Counted from the first letter of the stretch, positions 10,326 to 20,021 are shown. The stretch is 64,000 bases of DNA from Gemmatimonadota bacterium (GCA_029863245.1 JAOTVV010000001.1:186001-250000), one strand, 5' to 3'. Translations and numbers: made by a program. The notes: a model not told the origin generated them from the sequence alone.

Positions 10326-11171
10326 GTGAGTGAATACTACGACTTACTGGCTGTCGCCCTACCCGCCGCCGCCGCCGCGGCCGACCACATTCGCTCGCGA
10401 GCTCGCCCCCTCGCTGACGCCTGGCACCTCAAGGGCCAGAGCGATTTCGTGACGCAGGTCGACCTCGAAACGGAGGCGCTGATCGCCGATCGACTTCGCC
10501 AGGCAGTCCCCGGTTCCGTAGTTCTCGGCGAGGAACTCACGCCGCACGCGACCAGCGCCGATCTCGTGTGGGTCGTCGATCCGCTCGACGGCACGACAAA
10601 CTTCCTCCATGGCTACCCGGCCTATGGCGTGAGTATCGGTGCGGTCGTCGAGGACGAGCCCACCGTTGGCGTGGTCGTCGACGTCGCGAGATCGATCACG
10701 TATCACGCGATCCGTGGCGGCGGCGCATGGTGTGAGGGACGGCAGCTCGCGGTCTCCACGACGACGGAACCCGCCAGCGCACTCATCGGAACGGGCTTTC
10801 CGTTCAAGGTCGCCCATCTGCTCCCCACCTATCTGCGGCAGTTCAGCGCCATTCTCCAGCGAACAGCCGGCGTTCGGAGAGCGGGGGCCGCATCCCTCGA
10901 TTTCGCCAGCATCGCTCAGGGACAGCTTGACGGTTTCTGGGAATTGCACCTTGCCCCGTGGGATGTCGCGGCGGGGACGGTTCTCGTGCGCGAGGCGGGT
11001 GGAATGGTGACCGACCTGGAGGGGAATGCGGGGACCCTGCGCCACGGCCCATATGTGGCAGGAAACCCGGTCATCCATGCCTGGATGCTCGAAGTGTTGC
11101 GGGAGTCGGGGACGGGGCTCGCCCCCCCGGCGAGCGTCCCTACGCCTCCGCCGAAACCGGCGCCGGCGTGA
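10326..11171 (+). CDS. Inositol monophosphatase family protein
   Basis: Mg-dependent phosphatase of the IMPase/FBPase/CysQ superfamily, 281 residues from a GTG start with AAGG just upstream. Metal-site motifs are GEE near residue 70, DPLDGTTNF (85-93) and PWDVAAG (211-217). Similar proteins dephosphorylate inositol-1-phosphate, histidinol phosphate (HisN) or PAP; the substrate is not evident. The C-terminus is a Pro/Ala-rich tail (PTPPPKPAPA) that overlaps the 3' end of map by 32 bp in convergent orientation. Confidence 0.88.
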   Translation: MSEYYDLLAVALPAAAAAADHIRSRARPLADAWHLKGQSDFVTQVDLETEALIADRLRQAVPGSVVLGEELTPHATSADLVWVVDPLDGTTNFLHGYPAYGVSIGAVVEDEPTVGVVVDVARSITYHAIRGGGAWCEGRQLAVSTTTEPASALIGTGFPFKVAHLLPTYLRQFSAILQRTAGVRRAGAASLDFASIAQGQLDGFWELHLAPWDVAAGTVLVREAGGMVTDLEGNAGTLRHGPYVAGNPVIHAWMLEVLRESGTGLAPPASVPTPPPKPAPA

Positions 11172-11910
11172 GCACCCGAGGTCCGTCGGGTTGCACGACG
11201 ACCGTGTGCTCGAAGTGCGCCGAAAGAGAGCCGTCCGCCGTCACTACGGTCCATTTGTCGTCCAACGTCCGGATCTGGGGAAGGCCCAGGTTGACCATCG
11301 GTTCGATGGCCAGGGTCATGCCCGGCATGAGGCGGGGGCCACGCCGCGGCTTGCCGTAGTTCGGGATCTGCGGCTCCTCGTGAAAGCTGGTACCGATCCC
11401 GTGCCCAACAAGCTCCCGCACAACGCTGTACCCGGCGCGCTCGACGACGCGCTGCACGGCATGCCCGACATCCCCTACGTGATTCCCCTGGATGGCGGCC
11501 GTAATACCGGCGTCCAGGGCATCCTGGGTCACCTGAAGCAGGCGCCTGGCTTCCGGGCTCACCGTGCCGACAGGGAGCGTGACGGCCGAATCGGCGTGTA
11601 GTCCCTCCAGGCAGACCCCGCAGTCGACGCTGATCACGTCGCCCTCCCTGAGGATGCGCTCCGGCGACGGAATTCCGTGAACGATCTCGTTGTTAATCGA
11701 GGTACAGAGCGTGGCGGGGAAGTCGTACAGTCCCTTGAACGACGGGGTCGCTCCAAGGTGACGGCAGATGAACGTCTCTGCAATGGCGTCGAGGTCCGCC
11801 GTGCTGACCCCTGGCTCCGTTCGGCTCGCCACGAGCGCCAGCGTGTCGGCGAGGATCCGGCCCGCCTGGGCCATGATCTCTATCTCACGGGCCGATTTGA
11901 TCGCGATCAT
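11140..11910 (-). CDS. map: Methionine aminopeptidase, type I
   Basis: Removes initiator methionine from new proteins. It has 256 residues with no long N-terminal extension. The dinuclear metal ligands are all present: Asp96 (VDCGV), Asp107 (HADSAV), His170 (GHGIG), Glu203 (AIEPM) and Glu234 (FEHTV); His78 and His177 fit the substrate-binding histidines. Its start overlaps the adk stop (ATGA). It is the last gene of the ribosomal block, and where infA or rpmJ would often follow there is instead a convergent gene. Confidence 0.97.
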   Translation of the reverse strand: MIAIKSAREIEIMAQAGRILADTLALVASRTEPGVSTADLDAIAETFICRHLGATPSFKGLYDFPATLCTSINNEIVHGIPSPERILREGDVISVDCGVCLEGLHADSAVTLPVGTVSPEARRLLQVTQDALDAGITAAIQGNHVGDVGHAVQRVVERAGYSVVRELVGHGIGTSFHEEPQIPNYGKPRRGPRLMPGMTLAIEPMVNLGLPQIRTLDDKWTVVTADGSLSAHFEHTVVVQPDGPRVLTPAPVSAEA

Positions 11911-12470
11911 ATTCCCAGCACCGCGGCGATGCGCGCCGCAATTGTGTCGATGTTCCCTGTTCCCCGCACCTCACGGAGGACCCCCCGGTCCCCGTAGTAC
12001 TGCACGAGCGGTGCCGTCTGTTCCCCGTAAACGGCCAGGCGCTTCCGAATCGCCTCCGGGGTGTCGTCGCTGCGGCCCTGCTCGCGGGCTCGTCCCGAGA
12101 GCCGCCGAAACAGTTCCCGATCGGGCACATCGATGTTGAGCACGTGGTCCACGCGGCGGCCCTGTGCCTCGAGCGCTCGATCGACCGCTTCGGCCTGAGC
12201 CAGCGTGCGTGGAAAGCCATCCATCATGACCCCGTTCGCGGCCTCTGCCAAGCCCAGGACCTCCTCGATGAGACCGATGATCACGTCGTCCGGCACGAGC
12301 AGCCCCTGGTCCATGCACGACTGCGCGCGGCGGCCGAGCGCCGTCCCACGCGACACGGCGCTGCGCAACAGATCGCCGGTCGAGACCCGTGGGATCCCGA
12401 TCCGATCGGCGAGGAGCGCCCCTTGTGTGCCTTTGCCGGATCCGGGAGGACCGAGGAGAACGATGTCCAC
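11907..12470 (-). CDS. adk: Adenylate kinase
   Basis: Interconverts AMP + ATP and 2 ADP. The 187-residue product is the short-LID form without zinc cysteines. The P-loop GPPGSGKGT lies at 7-15; STGDLLR, MDGFPRT and GRSDDTPEAIRKRL follow as expected. It lies between secY and map, the standard place in the spc operon, and overlaps map by 4 bp. A hairpin lies in the 67-bp gap to secY. Confidence 0.96.
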   Translation of the reverse strand: MDIVLLGPPGSGKGTQGALLADRIGIPRVSTGDLLRSAVSRGTALGRRAQSCMDQGLLVPDDVIIGLIEEVLGLAEAANGVMMDGFPRTLAQAEAVDRALEAQGRRVDHVLNIDVPDRELFRRLSGRAREQGRSDDTPEAIRKRLAVYGEQTAPLVQYYGDRGVLREVRGTGNIDTIAARIAAVLGI

Positions 12471-12491
12471 AGTGACCGCCGTCGGGGTCGG

Positions 12492-12531
12492 GGCCGGGTG
12501 AGAGGCGTGCGTCGCTCTCCAGCACCCGGCC
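12492..12531 (-). promoter_or_regulatory. Stem-loop in the secY-adk spacer
   Basis: GGCCGGGTG and CACCCGGCC form a perfect 9-bp stem, and AGAG/CTCT can extend it inside. It starts a few bases past the secY stop. No U-tract follows, so it is more likely an RNA processing or mRNA-stability element, or a partial attenuator, than a full terminator. Confidence 0.45.
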
Positions 12532-12537
12532 GCGGGC

Positions 12538-13851
12538 TCACATGTAGCGGCCGCGTCGGCCGCGGAACTTGACCCGCCCCTGCTTCATGAAGTCGTCGTA
12601 GTGCCGGAGGTGGAGATGCTGCTGCACCTGAATCCACGTATCCAGCGCGACACCGACGACGATGAGGAGGGCCGTGCCGCCGAATCCGAACGGGACGTTG
12701 AAGGCGTCGAAGATGAAGAAGGGCAGTAACGCGATGAGCGTGAGGAACACGGCTCCCGTCAGCGTCACCCGGGTCAGGACCTGGTCGATATAGTCCGCCG
12801 TCGCACCGCCGGGCTTCACGCCCGGAATGAACCCGCCTTGCTTCTTCAGGTTCTCCGCGATGTCCAGCGGGTTGAAGATGATCGACGTGTAGAAGTAGGT
12901 GAAGAACATGATGAGCAGCCCATAGCTCACGTAGTACACGGTCGTGCCAGGCTGGAACACCTCGGAGATGGCCCGCAGGCTCGGGACGTTGCTGAAAGTC
13001 GCGATGGTGCCGGGCACCACGATGATCGCCTGCGCGAAGATGATGGGCATCACCCCCGCCGAGTTGATGCGGATCGGAACAAAGGTCTTCTGCCCTTCCC
13101 GAATACGTCCTCGTCCCATGACCTTCCGCGGGATCTGAATCGGAATGCGGCGCGCCGCGACGGTGATGGCTATGACGCCCGCAATGACGGCCAGCATGAC
13201 GATCAACAGGATGATCAGCCGCTGCACGGTGATCACCCCGGTGCCCAAGAACTGGAGCGTGAGTGCCGTGCCAGGCAGGAACCCCTCCATGATCGAGAAG
13301 AAGATCATGAGGCTCATGCCGTTCCCGACCCCGTGTTCCGTGATGCGCTCGCCCAACCACATGACGAAAATCGCGCCGGACGTGAGGGTGATCATGGTCA
13401 CGGCCCGGAAGCCATAGCCCGGGCTCCCGACCGCCCCCTGCTGTTCGGCGAAGATCGCGAATCCGTAGGCCTGGAATACCGAGAGTACCACCGTGGCATA
13501 CCGGGTCCACTGCGTGATCTTCTTCCGTCCCTCTTCTTCCTTCTGCAGCTTCTCGATGTACGGGAAGACCGCACCGCCCAGCTGGAACATGATCGAGGCG
13601 GAGATGTAGGGCATGATGCCCAGTGCCAGCACCGTGGCCCGGGACAGCCCACCGCCAACGAACATGTCGTACATCCCGAAGAAGGTCCCTGCGCCCTGGT
13701 TTCGAATGAAATCGGCGAGGACCTGCACGTTCACGCCCGGCGTGGCGATGTGTGCACCGGCCCGGTACACGGCCAGGCACAGCAGCGTGAACAGGAGCTT
13801 CTCCTTGAGCTCCGGGACGGCGAAGAGGTTTGGGAATTTGGGTACGGCCAT
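12538..13851 (-). CDS. secY: Protein translocase subunit SecY
   Basis: Forms the protein-conducting channel of the Sec translocon in the inner membrane. It has 437 residues with about ten hydrophobic spans. The N-terminal FPNLFAVPELKEKLLFTL and loop motifs such as GVGNGMSLMIFFSI, FVPIRINSAGVMPIIFA and PGVKPG are typical. It sits in the standard rplO-secY-adk-map order, 4 bp from rplO. SecE is encoded in the same block at 39.5-39.8 kb. Confidence 0.97.
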   Translation of the reverse strand: MAVPKFPNLFAVPELKEKLLFTLLCLAVYRAGAHIATPGVNVQVLADFIRNQGAGTFFGMYDMFVGGGLSRATVLALGIMPYISASIMFQLGGAVFPYIEKLQKEEEGRKKITQWTRYATVVLSVFQAYGFAIFAEQQGAVGSPGYGFRAVTMITLTSGAIFVMWLGERITEHGVGNGMSLMIFFSIMEGFLPGTALTLQFLGTGVITVQRLIILLIVMLAVIAGVIAITVAARRIPIQIPRKVMGRGRIREGQKTFVPIRINSAGVMPIIFAQAIIVVPGTIATFSNVPSLRAISEVFQPGTTVYYVSYGLLIMFFTYFYTSIIFNPLDIAENLKKQGGFIPGVKPGGATADYIDQVLTRVTLTGAVFLTLIALLPFFIFDAFNVPFGFGGTALLIVVGVALDTWIQVQQHLHLRHYDDFMKQGRVKFRGRRGRYM

Positions 13852-13855
13852 CCGT

Positions 13856-14308
13856 CTACGCCTCGATCCGCCCGCCCGCCCGTTCGATCTTCTCCTGCGC
13901 GCCCTTCGAGATGCCGCAGCCGCGGATCACGTATGGACGCGTCGCCTCTCCGGTTCCCAGGATCTTGACCGGCACATCCGTGTGGCGGATCAATCCGAGC
14001 TCGAGCAAGACGGCCGGATCGATCGCTTCACTGGGTGCCTTGACGAGATCCCGCAGGTTCACCACCTGCGCTGGGACCCTGAAGGGATTCGTGAACCCCC
14101 GTTTGGGCACGCGCCGTATGAGTGGCATCTGACCGCCTTCGAACCCCGGCCGGACGTTGCCGCTGGCCCGTGCGCGTTGCCCCTTGTGGCCACGACCGGC
14201 GGTCTTGCCCAAACCGGAGCCAGGTCCGCGACCCTTGCGCTTGGGGTCGGTGCGCGCGCCGTCAGGCGCGGGGAGGTTGTGCAGCCCGAGCTGTTCCTTC
14301 TTCGCCAT
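13856..14308 (-). CDS. rplO: 50S ribosomal protein L15 (uL15)
   Basis: A 150-residue large-subunit protein. Recognised by [32 protein letters not shown] (split across the RNA-binding N-terminal tail), [11 protein letters not shown] and PKRGFTN. The ATG at 14308 is preferred over the GTG one codon upstream because GAGGAGG sits at proper spacing. The start overlaps the rpmD stop by one base (TGATG). Confidence 0.96.
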   Translation of the reverse strand: MAKKEQLGLHNLPAPDGARTDPKRKGRGPGSGLGKTAGRGHKGQRARASGNVRPGFEGGQMPLIRRVPKRGFTNPFRVPAQVVNLRDLVKAPSEAIDPAVLLELGLIRHTDVPVKILGTGEATRPYVIRGCGISKGAQEKIERAGGRIEA

Positions 14309-14640
14309 CACGCCTCCTCAGGGGTCACCTGAACCAGGTGCCGCACCTTGAACAGCATCCCCTGCACCGAGGGGTTGTTGGGCACCACGACCTCGTCCTG
14401 ATGGTGCTTGAGGCCGATGGCGCGCAGGGTACGTCGAAAGGTGTACGCGTGACCGATGCCCGAGCGAACCTGCTTGACACGCACCCGGCCCGTGGCCACC
14501 GGTTCCGGTGACTTCGGAGCGGCCCGCTTGGTAGCCTTCTTCGTCGTCGACTGCTTGGTGGCCTTCGCCTTCGTGGTCTTCTTCTTGGTCGCCTTCGTCT
14601 TCGTCGCGCGCTTGGCGGTCTTGGCCTTCTTCTCAGGCAT
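14308..14640 (-). CDS. rpmD: 50S ribosomal protein L30 (uL30) with long basic N-terminal tail
   Basis: The last 60 residues ([20 protein letters not shown], then [14 protein letters not shown]) are ordinary L30. They are preceded by about 48 residues made almost only of Lys, Thr and Ala, resembling a histone H1 tail, so the protein is 110 residues against the usual 60. The ATG at 14640 overlaps the rpsE 3' end by 8 bp; a later start is possible but no internal ATG precedes the L30 core. Position between rpsE and rplO is standard for the spc operon. Confidence 0.93.
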   Translation of the reverse strand: MPEKKAKTAKRATKTKATKKKTTKAKATKQSTTKKATKRAAPKSPEPVATGRVRVKQVRSGIGHAYTFRRTLRAIGLKHHQDEVVVPNNPSVQGMLFKVRHLVQVTPEEA

Positions 14641-15175
14641 TCGGCGCTCCCTGGCGCGGACGGTAATCCAGCTCCGTCGGCTCCGTCCCGCGCTGCCGCG
14701 CGACCTGCTCCAGCGTCACCAGCCGGCTGAGGCCGTCCATGGTGGCCCAGACCATGTTCAAAGGGTTGGCCGATCCCAGCGACTTGGTGAGGATGTCGGT
14801 GATCCCGGCACACTCGAGCACGGCCCGCACCGGTCCGCCCGCGATCACGCCCGTGCCGGAGGTCGCCGGCTTGAGGAGCACTCGGCCCGCTCCGTGCCGC
14901 CCGACGATCTCGTGGGGGATCGTGGTTCCCTCCCGGGGCACCGGTCTCATGGACCGCCGAGCGGCCTCTACGGCCTTCCGTACGGCCTCCGAAACCTCGT
15001 TGGCCTTGCCCGTCCCGACGCCGACCTGGCCCGCCCCGTCGCCGACGGCGGCGAGAGCGTTGAACGAGAACCGCCGGCCGCCCTTCACCACTTTGGCGAC
15101 GCGGCTGATGTTGATCACGTTCTCGATCTGATCTGACTCGCGGTCCTTGCGTCCGCGATCTCTGTCTTGTGCCAT
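14633..15175 (-). CDS. rpsE: 30S ribosomal protein S5 (uS5)
   Basis: Small-subunit protein at the decoding and mRNA-entry region. It has 180 residues from the ATG at 15175. Conserved parts are [36 protein letters not shown] and the C-terminal [16 protein letters not shown]. It follows rplR by 4 bp and overlaps rpmD. Confidence 0.97.
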   Translation of the reverse strand: MAQDRDRGRKDRESDQIENVINISRVAKVVKGGRRFSFNALAAVGDGAGQVGVGTGKANEVSEAVRKAVEAARRSMRPVPREGTTIPHEIVGRHGAGRVLLKPATSGTGVIAGGPVRAVLECAGITDILTKSLGSANPLNMVWATMDGLSRLVTLEQVARQRGTEPTELDYRPRQGAPNA

Positions 15176-15179
15176 GGTG

Positions 15180-15551
15180 CTAGAACTCCAGTCCGCCGTC
15201 CCGCGCGCCTTCGGCAACGGCCCGGACCCGTCCGTGGTACGGGTATCCGCCGCGATCGAACACGACGCGTGTGATTCCCTGCTCTTTGGCCCGGGTGGCC
15301 AGGAGCTTCCCGACGGCGAGCGCCACCCCGGTCTTCCCCTTGCCCTGGGGCTCGACTCCCTTCACGAGGTCGCTCATCGCGACGAGCGTCACGCCCTGCT
15401 CGTCGTCCACAAGCTGGGCGTAGATGTGCTTGAGCGAACGGTACACGACCAACCGCGGCCGCGCGCCGGTCCCCTGCACGGTTTGGCGAATCCGTAAATG
15501 GCGACGGGCGCGCCGCTCTTGCCGTGTCTTCGGGGTCCGAAACAATCTCAT
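15180..15551 (-). CDS. rplR: 50S ribosomal protein L18 (uL18)
   Basis: Binds 5S rRNA. It has 123 residues starting [20 protein letters not shown]; the ATG at 15551 is chosen because it opens the conserved domain, and sequence upstream is rplF coding region in another frame. [18 protein letters not shown] and [20 protein letters not shown] are diagnostic. Confidence 0.97.
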   Translation of the reverse strand: MRLFRTPKTRQERRARRHLRIRQTVQGTGARPRLVVYRSLKHIYAQLVDDEQGVTLVAMSDLVKGVEPQGKGKTGVALAVGKLLATRAKEQGITRVVFDRGGYPYHGRVRAVAEGARDGGLEF

Positions 15552-15555
15552 GGCG

Positions 15556-16092
15556 CTAGCCTCCCGTCTTGCCGGCCTTGCGCCGCACGTATTCGCCGAC
15601 GTAGCGGATGCCCTTGCCCTTGTACGGTTCGGGGGGCCGCACGCGTCGGAGATCGGCCGCAACCTGACCAACGAGTTCCTTGTTGATGCCTTCTACCGTC
15701 AGCAGTGTAGGGTTTTCGACCTTGATCGCGATGCCGGCGGGCGCAGGGTACTCCACAGGATGGGAGAACCCAACCACGAGTCGCACACCCTTCCCCATGG
15801 CCTCGGCCTTGTAACCCACGCCCTGGATCTCCAGCTGCTTGGTGAAGCCCTTGGTCACCCCATCCACCATGTTCTGCACGAGTGAGCGCGTGAGGCCATG
15901 CAGCGCGCGGTGCCGTCCGCTGTCGCTTGGCCGCTCGACCGTCACGGTCCCTTCACGCTGCGTGACGCGCATCTCGGCTGGGAGTGTCCGAGTCAACTCG
16001 CCCTTCGGTCCCTTCACCTCGATATGGTGGCCGTCGAGCGTCACTGTCACCCCGCTGGGAACCGTCACCGGCCTTCTGCCGATTCGTGACAT
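15556..16092 (-). CDS. rplF: 50S ribosomal protein L6 (uL6)
   Basis: A 178-residue two-domain protein near the GTPase centre. The start [15 protein letters not shown] and the C-terminal [22 protein letters not shown] are hallmark motifs. Length is normal. Flanked by rpsH and rplR with gaps of 8 and 4 bp. Confidence 0.97.
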   Translation of the reverse strand: MSRIGRRPVTVPSGVTVTLDGHHIEVKGPKGELTRTLPAEMRVTQREGTVTVERPSDSGRHRALHGLTRSLVQNMVDGVTKGFTKQLEIQGVGYKAEAMGKGVRLVVGFSHPVEYPAPAGIAIKVENPTLLTVEGINKELVGQVAADLRRVRPPEPYKGKGIRYVGEYVRRKAGKTGG

Positions 16093-16100
16093 GATTCCTC

Positions 16101-16490
16101 CTACCAGAGCACCGCGACGAGCTCGCCGCCCACGCGGGCCTGGCGTGCATCGCGATCGCTCATCAGTCCCCGGGGGGTGGACAGAATGGCCATACCGAGG
16201 CCGTTCTTCACCCGTGGGATCTCGCGTGCCTTCACGTACCGTCGGAGCCCCGGCTTGGAGACGCGCTGCACCTCGTGGATGACGGGAAGATCACCGTCAT
16301 ACTTGAGATAGACACGCAATACACCGTGACGTCCGTCGTCCAAGACGGCAAAATCATGGATGTACCGGTTCTCGCGCAGAATGCGCGCGATCTCCACCTT
16401 GAGTTTCGACACCGGAACGTCGACCCGCCGGTGACCAGCCTGGCACGCGTTCCGAATTCGGGTCAGCATATCGGCGACCGGATCGTTCAT
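16101..16490 (-). CDS. rpsH: 30S ribosomal protein S8 (uS8)
   Basis: Primary 16S rRNA-binding protein of 129 residues. The ATG at 16490 opens MNDPVADMLTRIRNA, the conserved N-terminus. KPGLRRYVKAREIPRVKNGLG and ILSTPRGLMSD are typical. In other bacteria S8 represses the spc operon by binding its mRNA near rplE; I did not find a convincing copy of that site. Confidence 0.97.
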   Translation of the reverse strand: MNDPVADMLTRIRNACQAGHRRVDVPVSKLKVEIARILRENRYIHDFAVLDDGRHGVLRVYLKYDGDLPVIHEVQRVSKPGLRRYVKAREIPRVKNGLGMAILSTPRGLMSDRDARQARVGGELVAVLW

Positions 16491-16491
16491 C

Positions 16492-16677
16492 TCACCAACT
16501 CGCCTTCCGCACGCCGGGGATCTCGCCCCGGAGCGCCTGTTCGCGGAAGCAGATCCGACAGATTCCGAATCTGCGGATGTAGGCTCGAGCACGGCCGCAA
16601 CGCGCGCACCGCTTGTACGCCCGCACGCCGTATTTCGGCTTCCGCTTCGCCTTCTCAACGAGACACTTCTTTGCCAT
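16492..16677 (-). CDS. rpsN: 30S ribosomal protein S14, zinc type (uS14)
   Basis: A 61-residue zinc-binding form. Two CXXC pairs, Cys24/Cys27 and Cys40/Cys43, bind zinc. This is the short S14Z form, so small-subunit assembly here is zinc dependent unless a C-minus copy exists elsewhere. One base separates its stop from the rpsH start. Confidence 0.96.
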   Translation of the reverse strand: MAKKCLVEKAKRKPKYGVRAYKRCARCGRARAYIRRFGICRICFREQALRGEIPGVRKASW

Positions 16678-16692
16678 CCGGTTGGCTCCCCC

Positions 16693-17316
16693 TTATCCGA
16701 TCGTCACCGGTGTCTGTCCGCGGAACGGCATACCCATCTCCCGCAGCAGCGCCATACCGAGGTCGTCCCGACCCGCGGTCGTGACGAACGTGATGTCCAT
16801 GCCGTGAATCTTCTCGACCTTGTCATAGTCGATTTCCGGGAAGATCATCTGCTCCCGGATCCCGACGGTGTAGCTGCCACGCCCGTCGAACGCCCGTGTC
16901 GGAAACCCACGGAAGTCGCGGATACGCGGCACGGCAATGCTGATGAACCGGTCCAAGAACTCCCACATCTGTGCGCCGCGCAGGGTGACCCGGACACCGA
17001 CAGGCATGCCGGCCCGCAGCGAAAAGTTGGAGATGGCCTTCTTGGCGCGGGTCACGACGGGTCGCTGGCCCGTGATCGCCGCCAGCTCCTCGACGGTGGT
17101 GTCGAGCAGCTTCGCGTTCTTCGGCGCCTCGCCCAGTCCCACATTCAGCACGATCTTCTCGAGTCGCGGCAACGCGTTCGGATTCGTGAACCCGAACTCC
17201 TGGGCGAGCTTGGGACAGACGGTCGTCCGATAGTGCGCCCGGAGCCGCGGCGGCGGCGCTGGCGGCGCCGCGACCTGCTCGGTCCGATCCTGGTCTTTCT
17301 TCTTCTTCTCCGCCAT
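16693..17316 (-). CDS. rplE: 50S ribosomal protein L5 (uL5)
   Basis: 5S rRNA-binding protein of 207 residues, about 25 longer than the usual 180 because of an N-terminal leader [19 protein letters not shown] that is Lys/Pro rich. The core motifs [38 protein letters not shown] and [16 protein letters not shown] are standard. Confidence 0.96.
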   Translation of the reverse strand: MAEKKKKDQDRTEQVAAPPAPPPRLRAHYRTTVCPKLAQEFGFTNPNALPRLEKIVLNVGLGEAPKNAKLLDTTVEELAAITGQRPVVTRAKKAISNFSLRAGMPVGVRVTLRGAQMWEFLDRFISIAVPRIRDFRGFPTRAFDGRGSYTVGIREQMIFPEIDYDKVEKIHGMDITFVTTAGRDDLGMALLREMGMPFRGQTPVTIG

Positions 17317-17324
17317 GTTCTGAC

Positions 17325-17711
17325 CTACCGGTTCCTCGGGATCGGCTGACCCGATTTGACACTGAGCCGCTCTACAGTCCCATCCTTGTCCTTCTTGCGT
17401 CGCACGCGCGAAGGCTCACCACTCTTGGGATCGAGCAGCATCACGTTCGAAACGTCGATCGGAGCAGGGAACGTGATGATACCGCCCTCCTCCGTAGCGC
17501 TCGTCGCACGGCGATGCTTCGTGACCACGTTGACGCCGTCGACCACCACGCGTCCCTTGCGCGGCAACACGCGGATCACCATGCCTTCCGCACCCCGGTG
17601 TTCCCCTCGGAGCACGCGCACCTTGTCGCCCTTCGTGATCCGCATCTTCTGAGGCGTTGCCGCCTGCGGCCTCTTCTCGCGCCGGCTCTTCTTGTACACG
17701 AGCGGTTTCAT
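17325..17711 (-). CDS. rplX: 50S ribosomal protein L24 (uL24)
   Basis: Assembly-initiator protein of 128 residues. The KOW motif is [17 protein letters not shown], followed by [12 protein letters not shown]. The ATG at 17711 adds a 22-residue basic leader before the usual start, but it is well supported: GGAGGTG lies 8 bases upstream inside the end of rplN, and the rplN stop codon directly abuts this ATG. An internal ATG near 17645 is the alternative. Confidence 0.95.
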   Translation of the reverse strand: MKPLVYKKSRREKRPQAATPQKMRITKGDKVRVLRGEHRGAEGMVIRVLPRKGRVVVDGVNVVTKHRRATSATEEGGIITFPAPIDVSNVMLLDPKSGEPSRVRRKKDKDGTVERLSVKSGQPIPRNR

Positions 17712-18080
17712 CTAGAGCACCTCCGGTGCGAGCGAGACGATCTTCATGAAGCGCTTCTCACGGAGCTCGCGACCCACGGGCCCGAAAATGCGGGTCGCCC
17801 GGGGCTCGCCAGCGTCGGTGATGAGGACCGCCGCGTTGTCATCGAAGCGGATGTAACTGCCGTCCCGCCGACGCGTCTCCTTCGCCGTTCGGACGATCAC
17901 CGCCTTGGCAACGTCGCCCTTCTTCACCTGACCGGCAGGCAGCGCGTCCTTGATCGCCACGACGACGATATCGCCAATGCCGGCGTAACGGCGCTTACTC
18001 CCGCCAAGCACGCGGATCACCAGCGCCTTCCGGGCACCGGAGTTGTCCGCAATCCTGACGATCGATTCCTGTTGTACCAC
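17712..18080 (-). CDS. rplN: 50S ribosomal protein L14 (uL14)
   Basis: A 122-residue protein, exactly family length, contacting 16S rRNA at an intersubunit bridge. [34 protein letters not shown] and the C-terminal [12 protein letters not shown] are diagnostic. The last codons contain the Shine-Dalgarno for rplX. Confidence 0.97.
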   Translation of the reverse strand: MVQQESIVRIADNSGARKALVIRVLGGSKRRYAGIGDIVVVAIKDALPAGQVKKGDVAKAVIVRTAKETRRRDGSYIRFDDNAAVLITDAGEPRATRIFGPVGRELREKRFMKIVSLAPEVL

Positions 18081-18091
18081 GTCGGCCTCAC

Positions 18092-18358
18092 TTACTCCGC
18101 ACGAGTGACGATCTCAACCACCCGCCAACGCTTCGACTTCGACAACGGGCGGGTCTCGACGATACGGACCGTGTCTCCCGCCTTCGCGCCATGGTCGTCG
18201 TGGGCATGAACCCGCTTCGTTCGCGTCAGCTGCTTCCCATACAATCCATGCGCGAACTGGCGGGTCAGCTCGACGGTCACCGTCTTCGACATCTTGTCGC
18301 CCACCACGACGCCGGTGCGCACCTTTCGCCGCCGCCGGGCCAGTGCATCTTGACTCAT
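18092..18358 (-). CDS. rpsQ: 30S ribosomal protein S17 (uS17)
   Basis: An 88-residue OB-fold protein that binds 16S rRNA early. [19 protein letters not shown] and [20 protein letters not shown] are the expected motifs. Placed between rpmC and rplN with gaps of 2 and 11 bp. Confidence 0.97.
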   Translation of the reverse strand: MSQDALARRRRKVRTGVVVGDKMSKTVTVELTRQFAHGLYGKQLTRTKRVHAHDDHGAKAGDTVRIVETRPLSKSKRWRVVEIVTRAE

Positions 18359-18360
18359 AC

Positions 18361-18576
18361 CTACTTCCTCTCGCGCAGGACCGTCTCGATCCGCGCAATG
18401 TTCCGACGAAGCATCCGGAACTGGCTCGGGTTGTCGATGGCCTCGGTGGCCGACCGGAACTTCAGTCGGAACCGCGCTTCCTTGAGCCGCGCCAACTCGT
18501 CCTCGAGCTCGCGGTCCGTCAGCTCCCGGAGCTTTCCGGAATCGAGTCGCTTGTGTTCCGCGTCTTTCAGCGCCAT
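18361..18576 (-). CDS. rpmC: 50S ribosomal protein L29 (uL29)
   Basis: A 71-residue helical hairpin protein near the polypeptide exit. The ATG at 18576 opens [40 protein letters not shown] (taken from its middle, 48-68) matches the usual RFQLATGQLENTARIR region. Gap to rplP is 4 bp. Confidence 0.95.
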   Translation of the reverse strand: MALKDAEHKRLDSGKLRELTDRELEDELARLKEARFRLKFRSATEAIDNPSQFRMLRRNIARIETVLRERK

Positions 18577-18580
18577 ACCG

Positions 18581-18994
18581 CTAGCCGTCCTCGCGCGTGA
18601 TGATGCGGGTCTTGACCGGCAGCTTCGTCGCCGCGTGCGACAGCGCCGAGCGGGCGACGTCTTCCGACACACCCTCCAACTCGAACATCACGCGTCCAGG
18701 TTTCACGACCGCGACCCATCCCTCGGGGTTGCCCTTGCCCTTCCCCATCCGTGTCTCGGCCGGCTTCTTCGTGATCGGCTTGTCCGGGAAGATCCGAATC
18801 CAGATGCGCCCACCGCGTTTCATCACCCGGGTCATCGCCACCCGGGCCGCCTCGATCTGGCGACTGGTGATCCACCCCGGATCCAGAGTCATCAACCCGA
18901 CGTGGCCAAACGCGACCGAGTTGCCACGCGTCGCGTGCCCCTTGGTCCGGCCCTTCATCTGCTTGCGGTACTTGACCCGCTTCGGCGCTAGCAT
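18581..18994 (-). CDS. rplP: 50S ribosomal protein L16 (uL16)
   Basis: A 137-residue protein near the peptidyl-transferase centre and A-site t[42 protein letters not shown] and [16 protein letters not shown] are standard. Confidence 0.97.
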   Translation of the reverse strand: MLAPKRVKYRKQMKGRTKGHATRGNSVAFGHVGLMTLDPGWITSRQIEAARVAMTRVMKRGGRIWIRIFPDKPITKKPAETRMGKGKGNPEGWVAVVKPGRVMFELEGVSEDVARSALSHAATKLPVKTRIITREDG

Positions 18995-18997
18995 CGC

Positions 18998-19657
18998 TCA
19001 CGCCCCCGTGCTGTAGGTCTTGCCGCGCCGATCGTCGACGACCTCACCCTTGAAGATCCACACCTTGACGCCGATGGTGCCGTACGGCGCCTTGGCCGTC
19101 GAGACGCCGTAGTCTATGTCGGCCCTGAGCGTGTGGAGCGGCACCCGGCCCTCGTGATACCCTTCCGACCGGGCGATCTCCGCCCCCCCGAGCCGACCAC
19201 CGCACCGGATCTTGATCCCTTGCGCACCCATGCGCATCGCGTTTTGGACGGCGCGCTTCATCGCGCGCCGGAACGAAATTCGCTGCACCAGCTGGTGAAC
19301 CACGTTGTCGGCCACCAACTGCGCGTCGAGCTCGGGACGCTTGATCTCCTCGACGTTGATCCCGACCTCGTTGCCGGTGAGCTGAGCCAACTCGTCCCGG
19401 AGCTTGTCCACTTCGGCGCCCCGCTTGCCGATCACGACGCCGGGGCGGCCCGTGTAGACCGTCACCGTCACCTTGCCCGGCTTGCGCTCCACGTGCACGT
19501 CCGACACCGCCGCGTGGGACAAACGGGTCTTCAGATACTTCCGAATCAGCTCGTCTTCCTTCAAGAACGCCGGGAACTCCGCCCCAGCGAACCACCGGGA
19601 GCGCCACGGCTTGACGATGCCAAGCCGGAAACCGTACGGATGTGTTTTCTGGCCCAC
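18998..19657 (-). CDS. rpsC: 30S ribosomal protein S3 (uS3)
   Basis: Part of the mRNA-entry helicase. It has 219 residues from a GTG start (19657) whose codon directly abuts the rplV stop. [19 protein letters not shown], the KH domain with [19 protein letters not shown] and the C-terminal [14 protein letters not shown] are typical. Confidence 0.97.
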   Translation of the reverse strand: MGQKTHPYGFRLGIVKPWRSRWFAGAEFPAFLKEDELIRKYLKTRLSHAAVSDVHVERKPGKVTVTVYTGRPGVVIGKRGAEVDKLRDELAQLTGNEVGINVEEIKRPELDAQLVADNVVHQLVQRISFRRAMKRAVQNAMRMGAQGIKIRCGGRLGGAEIARSEGYHEGRVPLHTLRADIDYGVSTAKAPYGTIGVKVWIFKGEVVDDRRGKTYSTGA

Positions 19658-20017
19658 TTAAGCCCTCTCTTCTTTGGATCGAACGCGGATCTCTACGTGG
19701 CTCGTCCGCTTCCGGATCGGCGCCGCGCGCCCCATCGCTGCCGGCCGGTAGCGCCACAGCGTCGGCCCCTCGTTCACCACGGCGTACGCGACGTACAGAC
19801 GATCGACATCGAACGCCTCGTTACTGCGGAGCGCCGCCTGCTCGGCATTCGACACCGCCGACCGCAGCACCTTCTCGATCTGCTGCGCCGCGTGCTTCTT
19901 CGAAAACTTCAGGAGTGCGTACGCGTCGTTGACGTCTTTGCCCCGAATCAGGTCGACCACCAGCCGCATCTTCCGAGGCGACTGCCGCACCCATTTCTGA
20001 ATCGCTCGAGCCGTCAT
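19658..20017 (-). CDS. rplV: 50S ribosomal protein L22 (uL22)
   Basis: Lines the exit tunnel; 119 residues. RQSPRKMRLVVDLIRGKDVN and GRAAPIRKRTSHVEIRV (tip of the tunnel loop) are diagnostic. The macrolide-resistance loop appears ordinary. Confidence 0.97.
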   Translation of the reverse strand: MTARAIQKWVRQSPRKMRLVVDLIRGKDVNDAYALLKFSKKHAAQQIEKVLRSAVSNAEQAALRSNEAFDVDRLYVAYAVVNEGPTLWRYRPAAMGRAAPIRKRTSHVEIRVRSKEERA

Positions 20018-20021
20018 CGTC

